Shown here in pieces: positions 46,906 to 58,900 of a stretch of DNA of 64,000 nt. The stretch's first letter is position 1; the number at the start of each line of letters is the position of its first letter. A program made the position numbers and the translations under genes. The stretch is from Rhodopirellula baltica (lineage in GTDB: Bacteria > Planctomycetota > Planctomycetia > Pirellulales > Pirellulaceae): positions 310,001-374,000 of the forward strand of contig PPHI01000057.1 in assembly GCA_002901265.1 (NCBI GenBank), read 5' to 3'. The notes below the pieces were generated by a model. That model had not been told where the DNA came from and searched no databases. It worked only from the letters and a program-made list of their open reading frames with translations.

Positions 46906-49900
46906 TTATGACTCGAACGCTAAATCCAGGTCGTCAAACAAACCCGCAAGTGCTTCGTCGACGGCTGATTCGTCCTTGTCCGAGCTCGTCGAATCGACCA
47001 GTTGGTCACCGGCCGAGTCGACCATCGCAGAATCTAACTGCAACCCTGCAGTCAGTAGGGCGTCAGTTGTTGCGGTTGCCGAAACGGCTTCCGCATCCGA
47101 CGACGAATCTTCGCCATCATCGTTGGACGAAAGCGTCGACGTTACACTTGGCAAGAAGTCTGAAGTCGCCGAGACGTAGCTGGTCGATCCCAGTCCCGAC
47201 AACGAACTAACGACTTGCTCACCCTGTGCACCGCTTCGGATTCGTCCGAGTGCGTTGACCACCAACAAAGCGTCAAGCACCGAGACCACGCCGTTACCGT
47301 CAACGTCGTAGAAGTCTGGTGGAGGCGTACCGATTTGCGAAACAGGAACCGAACCGGTACTGTCGCCACGTCGTGCGATCAGGTTAATAATCCGCAACGC
47401 GTCGATCGGCGAAACGAATCCGTCAGCGGTAACGTCGGCTTCGAATCCGCCGATCGGGTTCTGGTATTGCGATCGATTCAAAGTCAACGTCACGGTGCGA
47501 ACCGCACTCACGTTGTTGTTCGAATCGATGATGCGATAGCTGAACGTATCGGTTTCGCCAACGCTTCCAGAACGGTTGTTGTAGACGAACGTTCCGTCGG
47601 CATTGATTTCCAAGTCGCCCTTGGTCGGCATGCTTTCGATCGGCAGGATAACCTGAATCGAATCACCATCTGGATCGAAGTCGTTTGCCAAAACTCCATC
47701 GGAAGGATTCAAGCGACGAAGCGTCGAACCGATCGGCAAGTTGTAGGCGTCGTTCGCCGCACGCGGTGCATCTTCGACCGGGTTGACCGTTAGTGTGAAA
47801 CGGTCGTTCACACGGAATTCGCCATCGGTCGCTTCGATTTCGATTTCGACCGAGCCGTTCTGGTCTGGCTTCGGCGTGATCTTCATTTCGCCATTCTGGT
47901 CGATCTCGATCGATTCGATCAGCGGATGATTCGCGATATCTTCGGCGGTCGGACGGTTCTGAGACCCGAGACGCGTGATCGTGTACGTCAGTGTGTCATT
48001 GTCGGGATCGACAAAGACGTTACCGAGTTGGCGAATCACATCGTTGTCTTCGTCGATAACCAATGTTCCCAGACGCTGGTTGATCAGCGGCGAGTCGTTT
48101 TCATTGACGATCGTGACAGTGATGTCCTGAGTGGTGCTGATCGAGCCGTCGGAAGCTGTCACGGTCAATGTGACTTCGCCGAACTGAAACGCCTTTTGTG
48201 TCAGCGTCAAAGCACTGTCATCCAAGTCGACATCGACGATGTCACCGTTGGGATCACTGCTGACGACGGTGAAAGTCAAAGGATCGCTTTCTGGATCGGA
48301 GAACCAGGAATCGAGCACGAACGAGGTCGAAACGTTGTTCGGTTTCGCTTCCAACAATTCGATATCCGTGATCGGTCGGTTGGACGTGTCCTTTTCTCCG
48401 CCGACGCCTTCGAACACGGGTGCATCGTTTTCGCCGCCAACGTCGATGGTGACGGTTCCAATCGATTCCGCATCATCACTGTCCGCGACGCGGTAGGTGA
48501 AAGAATCCAGTCCGCTGTACAGGCCAGGTGGCGAGTACAACAAAGCGCCATTGACGAAGCGGACCATACCGCCACGTTCCGTTGTGATCGGCTCATCGAA
48601 CTGATCCATTGGCAGATACAGCGTTTGGTTAAACGGAGCATCGATTTCGTTCTGTGGTCCCGGACGATCGTTGTCCAAGATCCCGTCAAACGTCTGCCCG
48701 TCGCCGCGTACCGCGATGACCAAATTGGTATCTTCCATCGCGTTGAAGAAGTCTGGGGCCGCGATTGGTGGATCGTTGACCGAGTTGATCGAGATCGAAA
48801 TCGTGCCTTGCTTGTCGGCAACCCGCGAGGTTTGCAACGTTCCGGGAACGTCCGCCACGCTGTAGTTGAACGAATCTGGCACGGAACCGTTGTAGTTCAC
48901 CGGTGGTGTGTAACGGACGGAGCGACCACCTGGCAGGATTTCCAAGATCCCGCCAAGCGACGACACCGCTTCGCCACCGTTGATGCTGCTAACCGATTGG
49001 AAAATCAACAGTTGATCGCTTTCGTTTGCTGGTCCGGCGACGTAGTACGGGTCGATCAGATCTTCGGCAGTAAAGATCGTGACTTGATCCTCGTCGACAC
49101 TGACCGACTGTGACACGTTTGAGGTGGCAGCGAACGGCTGGTCGTTCACAGGAGTCACCGTGATCGTCACGGTCAACGGCGTTTGACTGACCAAGTTCGC
49201 TTCGGTGTTGGTCGGCTTCACATCCGTCAAGCGAACCGTGAAGACTGCTTGACCGTTGAATTCGGCCTCTGGAACGAAGGTGAACGTACCGTCGGACGAA
49301 ATGCTGAGTTGACCGGCAACTTGTCCGTCGGTGGTCAGCGTACGAACCCCAGTGTCCTCGGAGTAGATCGCGACTTGGTCACCATTGGGATCAACGATGC
49401 CTTTCAACAGGCCGTCGTCTGCGGTGCTCGTCGTCGACGTGCCGTCACGATCGAGGGCCAACAGAGCACCGTCCTCTTGAACGTTGAACTGTCGCGTCGA
49501 CTGGCTTGGTGTCAGTGTCGGCGGTGCATCCGGAACCAACAGAACGCGGTAATCTTCGACTTCACCGCTCTGGGCCAAACCGGCCGGGCCGAGTCCGCCT
49601 TCGCGTGACACACGGAACCGTGCGTACGTTTCGGTGGCAGTGTTCGGCGGAGTCGCGAAGGAAGGAACAGTGATATTGAAAGTCCGTTCGACCGGTGAGC
49701 CGGTATCAACGAACATCGCACTCGATTCCGTTCCGGTAATGACCTGCTCACCGATGTCATCCCAGTCGCCGTCCGCGTTGAAGTCGATCCAGGCTTGCAG
49801 GATACCGGTGCCAGTCACGCTGACCGTAATCGGCGTCATCACCGACTTGCTGAAGTTCCCGTTCGGATTCAATGCGCTGGTAAAGCGTACGCCGTCTTCG

Positions 49901-52900
49901 TCGTCCGAGAAGACCCAGACTTGGTCCCCTGAGATTTCGACGCCGGCCGCATCCAGTCCAGACTCGAGAACAGCCGCGCGAATTGCTTCGGTGATTCTGT
50001 CGACCGAATTAGCATCCCCCGGTTCGACGGCGATCGCATAGTGATCTTCGGCAAAGATCCCGTCCAAGTCGAATTCGAGAGTGACCTCACGGTCGGCGAT
50101 GCCCAGTGTCACGGTATCACCGTCACGGGTTGTACCGTCGACATTCTGCAAGACTTCGATCGCCGCGTATCCATCACCCAAGCTGGTCGCAAAGAGCTGA
50201 CCAACCGAAGAAACGGACGCAATCAAGTCATCGCCATCAGCCGCCTCTGTGACTTGAGCGTCTGGTTCCGCGTCGATACGTGAACCCAGGGTCAAATCAC
50301 CAGTCACGACGTGACGTGCACCATCGTTGCTGATCAAGCTTGGATAGTGACCATCAATCAGACCACGTGGATCCGGAGCGTCACCGAAGTCCAACGGGAT
50401 ACCCGGCATCAGCAAGGTAAATTGCGTGGTCGTGTCATCACGATTCGATGCCAGATTGTTGCCCGCCAAGTCTTTAATCGCTGGCAGGTAGAAGTTCTTG
50501 ATCGGACCGTCGATACGCCGTGCGTTCTCGATGAACAAGGTCGCCCCACCACGATTGACTGCGGTCAGCGGTGAGCTGCTCGGCAGGTTGTTGATCGCGG
50601 CCAGAATCGCACGATTGATGATCTCTGGCGAGTCGGCAGGCGACAGCGAAACGGCATTCGCACCGCCTGGGACCCCAGTCAAGATCACGGACGCAGCACT
50701 GCTCACATCGACGGTGGTTCCCGCGACGTCGTTCAGTTCGACACGGCCTTCTGGTGTGACCTGCGGATCGACGTTCAAGCCGCCAGGATTGCTGCTGATT
50801 GCAGCCGCCAAGCTGTTCGCGACATCGACCGGAGTACTGGTTGGCTGGAATGGAACCGGAATGTGTCCTTGACCAACTCCACCGCCGTTGACCACCGATT
50901 CAAATTCGTAGGTGACCGCAATGCCGCCTTGGCGGATCGTGATCGATTCGCCATCGCTGACGATTCCACGACGTGCTGTGAATGAGCTGCCAGCCGTGTC
51001 GACGCGGTTCGATTGAATACGGCCGAGCGAAATCAAGCCAGTTCCGGTTGCCGCAGCATTCACTCCGGTCGTCGAACCGTTGATCGCAGCGACGATTGCA
51101 CTGGTAACGGTTTGTTGATCAGCGAAACGTGGGATCGCAACCCGAACCGCGGACGGATCGGTCAGGATGCTGTCGGTGTCGATTTCGAAGTTGATCACCA
51201 GACCATTTGGATCGGTGATCGTAAACGATTCGCCTTCCAGTGGTGTCGTGAACGGAACTTCCAACAGGAGCGGTCCAAAGACTTCCAAAGTCGAAACGCC
51301 CGTCACACCTGGCGACCCGGCAACTCGGAATGGAGTACCGGCGGCGTTGATCAGCAAATTCTCTTCACCACCAAGCTGCAACACTCCGCCACCGACTGCC
51401 ATCACACCTTCGTTTGGCAGTCCGGCGATCGACTGTGACTGGATCGCCGCGGCGAACAATTCGCTCAGTTGGTCAGCCGTTGTTTCGCGAGTGATATCGA
51501 TGGCGATTCGACCAGCAGTCACGCCGTCGTTCATCGTCCCGCCCGCTCCGTCTGGCTCGTCGGTGCGGTTGACCTCGAAGACGACAGGGGTTCCGCCATC
51601 ATTCGGCGTGACCGTGATCAAGTCACCGTCATCTGGAGTACGGCTTAGCCCGACTGCACGCAATCGGCCACTCGATACGGATGCCGAACCGCTATCTGGC
51701 AAGCCCAAGAAGATCTGGCGTCCGATGACTTCCGGGGTCAGTCGCAAGTTCGAACCTTGAATCGCTGCGACGATCGCCGCTGCGGTCAATTGGCTGTTCA
51801 ACGCGGCGCCGCCCACTGGCGAAATATCAATCGGAATGTTGCCGGCCGCCGCTGTGGTGTTTACATCGACAAACTCGAACGTCGCAGAGACGTTTCCGTC
51901 GTTGATGGTGAACGTGTCACCGACAATCACGCCGCCGATGTCAGATCCCGCAGGCGGAACTTCCAAGGCCAGCGTTCGCGGTTCAATCAACAAACCGCTC
52001 GTTCCAGCGTCAACGGTCTTGCCCGCTTCCGCTCCGATGTAAATTCGCCGACCTTCGGCCCGAACGTCAACGTCCAACTGGAAGTTCGGGTTATTGGACG
52101 CAGCGATGATTGCCGTGCGAATGTTCTGTGCAATCTCGGCAAGATAAATCTCACGAGCCGCCGAATCGATCGGCGTCGGTGTGGTCGGCAACGTCACTGG
52201 AATACTGCCGGGAACCGTGGTTCCGTTGGAATCCATTTCGAACACCAGACCGTCCAGGGTGAACACGCCACCATCGATCAGTCCGCCTTGGTTCGTACCT
52301 TGGCGTGGTACTTCCAGGGTCAAGACTTCAGGCATGTTCAACAAGTAGCCTGTTTCGAATTCGAAGATCACAGTTCCGCCGTCGGAATCGATCACAGAGA
52401 TCTGATCGCCGTCGGCCAAGTTTCGTGCTTCGGGTGCAACCAGAACCGAACGGTCGCGGTTGTTGAGTTCGATTCGATAAGCTCGGTCATCTCGCCATAC
52501 CCCGGCCAAAGCACGGAGCGAGATCACGCCGCTCGTCTCGTCATAGCTGAACGAGTAGTCAACGCCTTCTTTCAGCAACCGTTCGTTCTCGAACAGCGTG
52601 ATGTTGGCACCACGATCTCGCAGTCCGTCGATCGGCGGAACCAAAATCGTCGTTGGGTCAATGCCATTTCCGACGAACGGATTGGATTCATCACCCAAGT
52701 CCTGGACCAGGACACGGAACTCGGTGAAGGTCCCGTCTTCGCGGCTTACAAAGCTGATCGCCGGATCGGTATCCGTCATCGCGAAGTCATTGTCCAACGG
52801 CGTTTGCAGACTAGCGACTGGGCCGACAAAGTCAGCTCGGTCAAGTGCACCGCGGTCTTTGAAGACGTTCGCACCAATACCCGATGGTGGCGCCATCGTG

Positions 52901-55900
52901 GGTTCGTCGGCACGCAATTGGCCGGAATAATCACGTTGCGGCGCCGCGATGACTCGCGTCGGAATATCAAGTTGGTCGTTCAAGACCACCAATTCAACGA
53001 GTGGTTCGATCGCGTCGACAGCACTGTCGATGATGTTCGAATTAGCAGCTGGGCGGAACCGTCCGGCCGCACCGTCTTCCAACAGGTCATCACCAACAAA
53101 CGTCACGAAATCACCAGGCGACTGGCCAGGCGTTCCGGGCTGTCGGACGACAAAGTTAAAGTCCGAGTTGCCGCCTGCCACATTGCTTGGGCCGGTTCGC
53201 AGGTCAGTCGAAAGCCCGGTATCAAGAGCGAAGTTATTGTTGACGAAACCGCCGAAACCGACCCACCAAGAGATGTCCGAGCGAATCTGGGTATTGCGAT
53301 AATCGTCGTACTGGAACGTATTACCCGTCGCGACGACGCTGCCTTTCTTCACCGCCAAATCGGGGTTCTTTTCGTCGATCCGTCCGCCGAAGCCAAACAC
53401 ACTCGACTCGTCTTTCACCAGACTCTGATGAGCGTTCACGACCACGTTGTTCAAGATCGACGCGCTGGCACCGCTGCCAACAAAGATCCCTTGTTCGGCA
53501 AGTAGCTGATCCGACTCGGTCGCGAACGAGGTGTTGCCCAAGCGATCGGCTTCCAAACCGGTGTTGTCTGGGCCGAGCTTCAGTCCGGCAGCTCGTGCTT
53601 CGGGGCTGATCTCGATGCGTGCGGCATTCTCGATCAAGACGTACAACTCGGTCGTTCCACGGGAATCGGTCAACGTTCCGTTCGGAATCACGTTTGCCGT
53701 ACCACCACTTTCGCGACGATCGTGACCATATCCGATTGGGAAGTCGATCGAACCGTAGATGCCGTATGGCAACATGGTCGGATCAAGATACGCGTTGTTC
53801 TCGCGAGTCATATTCTGGATGCCGATGTTGTCGCCATCACTACCGCCAAGGGCGTGAGCGACAACTCGACCAATCGGTCCGTCTTGGCCATTCGGGCCAT
53901 TGCCGACACCGTGGTTTGGCAACGCCGCGTTGTTCAAGAAACCGTTGATCGCGTTGGAAATCGCCCGCATGATGTCAGGCACTCGGTATCCGTTGCCATC
54001 CAATAGGCCATCCAGGATCGGCACATTGATATTGCCGTTCCCAAGCACGACCACATTCTGTCCGGCGGTAAATTCGAACGTGACCCGGTTTCCATCTGCG
54101 TTGACACCGGCATAGGCGTCGCCGGGACGGGTCGGAACCAAGTAATCCGGAATCTGAGAGATCGTGAACGTGGTACCGATCAACGTTCCCGCACCGGCAG
54201 GCCCACCTGACGTATAGGTACCGTTGAGGTTCCCACTCAGTTGCTCTGCACCGAATGGATCCAACGGGTGACTGTCCAGCGAAAAGACGAACGAACGAGG
54301 TGCCAAGACTTCGATGTTGATGTCGTAATCGCCAATGCCACCGGTTCCTTCTTTACGTTCGGTCAGACTCTTCGCTTCGTACGAATCATTACCGACGCTG
54401 CTGATACCGACATAGTACGTGTCCTTCTTCAACGCGGTGTAGTCGACAAATTGGTCGCGGCCGTTTGCGGTATCCACAGCGGGCGTCGCGGCGTAAGTCG
54501 AATATCCGGGGTTCAGGTAGTCGGGCAATTGACCGACATCACCGACGAAAACTTCGATGCCCGAAGAATCAAAGACGCGGATCATCGTCGACGGATCAGT
54601 GTCCTCATCCGTATCAATGTCCACGATCAATCGGTCACCGACATCAAGTTCAACTTTGAAGAAGTCGACGTCCTGATCGGCGGTCAAGAAGTTTTGGTTG
54701 TCGCCGATCGTACCGGTCGCCGTGTAAGCACCTCGGTGGCTGACTTCTAGTTTCGTATCGACGGCGTCGAAGATCGTGTCGTTTGACTCGTCCGTTGGCG
54801 ATTCGATTGCCCGCGACAATGAACCGTCAGCCAAGATTGCTCCTTCGGTTCCGTCGCTGCCACGAATCGTGTTGTTGACCAATTTGGCCAGCGGCTGCGG
54901 AGACTCGGCGATCGGCATCATTGGTGCCGGAGAATTGGTCGCGATACCTGTGTTGGGATCAAAATCTGTCTCGATACTGGTCTCGGGCGTGAAGTACCCG
55001 AGACGGTTCAAGTTCAATTGCGACGAACGCCCCGATCCGACTTGTTTTTGGAACGCCTGTGTCGCGTACATCCCAGTCACGCCTTCCAGGTAGACCGCTG
55101 GGGTAGCGTAATCGAGATAGTTCGGGTCGATTGCCCAAGGACGAGGTGCAACCAGTTCGCCATCGATCGTTTGTTGCTGTGGCAACGCGGTGTACGTCAA
55201 TGATGGCCCCAGCGTCGCGTGGACCAGTTCGACCAATCCGTTCGTGACCAGGATGCTGCCCTGAATCGATTCGTAGATCGACAACATGATCTCATGATAA
55301 GTCGATCCAACACTCCGGACCGGTGCAGGAGCATTCGGGTTGTAGGTCGTGGCCCCGGCACCCAAGCGATAGTAAACCGGTACGTGTCCATCGACCCAAC
55401 CGTCGCCACCGACAACGCCGCTGCCGCCCAAGTTGGTTGGCACGCCGCCGAGTTCCTCAAATTCAAACACGACGCGAGTACCGCCCGCATCGAGAGCAAA
55501 CGTGAATCCGTCAGGAACCATGATGTCACCAGGCGACGTCACCACAGTGGTGCCGCTCGCGTAAATTCCCAACAAGTCGTTCCATTCCAGCACGAACGGA
55601 CGAGTGTCACCGTCCGCTTTGATTCCTGCGTAACCGGCGCGGTCGATGATGTTGTTCTGGGCAACAACTCCGGGCGCCAATCCGCCGGTCACACTGTCAT
55701 TCAATTCTGGGAAGTTAATCACACCACCCAGCGGCGAATTGCCAACCGGAGGCATTTGAATGTAGTTCGTTCCCGCAGAATCCGTTTGCTCATTGCGTTC
55801 GTCTTCTGGGTCAGTACCACGCAATCCCGGATCGCTCCAGATGCCGATCGCGCGAACTTCGCTGATCTTGTTGTTCTCGATGATCACTTGACCTTGCGTA

Positions 55901-58900
55901 CGCACGGTGTTTGGATCGCCGATACCGTTGTGATAGATCGCCGAAAGGATCAGGTCGCCACTTGCGGAAACGGGAAGGTCACCGGTGGTCGCGTCCGCCA
56001 CGCGTTCGACCGATTGGAAGTTACCAACGGCGTTGCCATGCAATGCGATTCGGGCATCAGTTGGCAACATGTCAGGCGAAGTTGGGTTATTGAAATCCCA
56101 ATTGCCAGACACGGTCGAAGCACGCAAATACATCGTTCCCTGAACAACATCCGAATTGATCACCTGGATGATGCTACGTGCGATTTCCAGCTCTGAATCA
56201 CCAGGGCTAAAGGGCACCGGGATGTTGCCGAACGTCACTGCCGAGTCGGTCGTGAACTCGAATGTCTTTGACATCCGGCCATCTCCGAGCCGGAAAGTGC
56301 TGCCGTCACTGATCTGATCGGAAGACGGGGCGATGATGGTCACCGACTGCGAATGTCGATCGTTGGTATCAAACGAGTCGGTCAATCGGATGTCAGTGCG
56401 ACCGGAATCGAAGATCGCGTAATCGGTCAGCGTTGCGATCGCGAGAGTCAATCGATTGGCGATATCCGCTTCGGTATCCAATCGGTCGAAATTCACCGCT
56501 ACCGCATTAGCGTCTTCTTTTGACGGATCTTGTAGAGCCGAATTGCTCGGCTGGAACTGGAAGACAACGGTTTCGTTCATTCCCGTAACGGTGTTCAAGA
56601 TCTCAATCTCGAACGTGTCGTACGGCATGATGCTGCGGCCGGATTTCAGCTGCAGGTATTCGGTAACGACAGTCCGCGGTGCGTCTTCCAAAGCACGGTC
56701 GATGAAGTAACCGCCATCGAGAACTTCGGTGTATTCGGTACCGGGGCGAACTTCCAGTTGATACTCGCCCACCAAGCCGCCGGTTGCTGCGGTGAAACCG
56801 CCCTGCCCGAACGCGGCCCCGTCGACCAATTCGCCGCGTTCGGCGAAGCCGACGATGAAGTTGTCCAGGTACAGACCTTCTGCCGTCACGCTGGTGTCGG
56901 TTTGGTACGTGAACTCAATCACGATTCCCGTATCACCGGCAAATTGCCCCAAGTCAAGAATCGCTTGACGCCAAGCACCGCCCAAGGTCGGATCGTTTAG
57001 ATCGATTCCAAGCGATACCGGCGTGGATTGTTCGTTACTGTGAGCCTGGACGCTGATCGTGTCCGATCCCGCCTTGCCGATGAAGTAATCGAAGTAGAAA
57101 CGTGGTAAATCGTCAGCCGAGTAGCCGGTCAAGTCGAACGGCGTTGCACTTAACGTTCCGACCTCTTCGCTTCGGTCGAAGTGGTAGGACTCGTTGCCGA
57201 CGAAACCTGACGGCAGGGCGGCCAGAGCACCGGCCGCGTTCAGACGGGCACCGGTGATCGACGAGCCTTGCAAGTTGGTGAGCGGATCGGCTCCCAGCAT
57301 CAACGCGTTCTTCAGATCGGCAACGGTCGCACTAGGGGCGTAGCCCGCCATCAATGCCGCCACCCCGGCGACGTGTGGCGACGCCATCGAAGTACCGCTG
57401 TTTAGCACATACGTGCTGCCAAGCCCAAGGCTGTTGATGTTCACACCAGGTGCGGCCAAATCGACGTTGCCAACGCCAAAGTTACTGAAGTTGGCAAGTT
57501 GATCGTCATCATCGGTCGCCCCAACAGAAACGATTCCAGGTACCGGATAGGTCGCCGGATACGTCGGCAACTGGTCGATGTTCAAGCCATCGTTACCAGC
57601 CGCTGCGACAAACAGGATGCCTGCGTTGGTATGAGCTTGGACCGCGAACTGCTCCGCGAAGCTGGGGAAGAAACCGCCGTAGCTGTTGTTGCTCACCTTG
57701 ACGTTGATCCCATGATCTCTTCGCATCATGGTTGCGTAGTCGATCGCTTCCACGATCGCAGCAGTGCTCAAACCGGTATCATCGCCGACTTTCAACGGCA
57801 TGATTTTCGAGTTCCAAGACACACCGGTAACGCCAATGTTGTTGTTACCAGTCGCCGCAACCGTTCCGGCCACGTGCATCCCGTGTCCGACCGTCAAGTC
57901 GGTTGGATCCACATCACCGTTGAACGAGTCGATGCCGTTGATGTCGTCGACATAGCCGTTGTTATCGTTGTCGATCCCGTCCCCTGGGATTTCTCCCGGG
58001 TTGACCCAGAGGTTGTCAATGATATCCGGGTGATCGAGTTGGATCCCCGAGTCGATCACAGCGACGACAACTTCATCCGATCCGGTAAACGTATCCCAAG
58101 CTTCGGGCAAGTCGATGTCAGCGTCTGGCGTGCCTTGGGTTTGACCGGTGTTGTTGTAGTGCCACTGTGTGTTGAACAACGGGTCGTTCGGAGTCACGGC
58201 GAGTTCGCGGATATAATCAGGTTCCGCATACAGGATCGCGTCTTCGTCGTTAAGACTTTCAACTAGAGCCACGATGTCAGCGCCCTCTTGGGTCGTGACT
58301 ACCATGCCGTTGAAGGTTTGGAACGAGCGTTTGATTGTCAGGCCGTGTGCTGCCAAGACGCTGTTTTGCGTTTGGGTCGCAACGCCGTCTTTGAATGCCA
58401 GCAGCAGCTTGTCTGCGGCAAAATCAACGCCCGGTTCGGGCATGTAATTCGGCAACCCATTTTCATCACCCGAGCCAGGAACATTGACTCCGCCACGAAG
58501 CGAAGCGCTGGCGAGGCTCAAGCTCAGGTTGCTGTTGAAAGTGCTGACTTGAGCTGTCGGTGCGACCGTATCGGTAGACGAGAACGTCGAAACGGGGCTG
58601 TGTCCCAAATCGACATCTCGGTTTGTCGTAATCGACCAACCGGCACTGACGGTCTCAACAAACCCGTCGTACAGCGGTGATTCGGCAGTCCCACCTCCGT
58701 TGACTTCGATGCGGTCATCGAAGATCCGCACGGTCGAATCGATTGGCGCCCGGCGAACACCGTTATTGTTCAACTCGGTTGGGACTCGGCTGCTTTCAGT
58801 AATTGCGATGAAATAGCTTCCCGCCGGCAACGAGACCGGACCGATCAATGGGTCCTGTGTGCTGATCGATCCTCGCTCCAGCAATTCGCCGATCAACTCG

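Noticed and set aside
51757-53505. 582-codon open frame on the plus strand opposite giant gene B
   Set aside because: Same reason: long antisense frames recur along both giant genes because of their codon bias, and none has a signal, motif or ribosome site.
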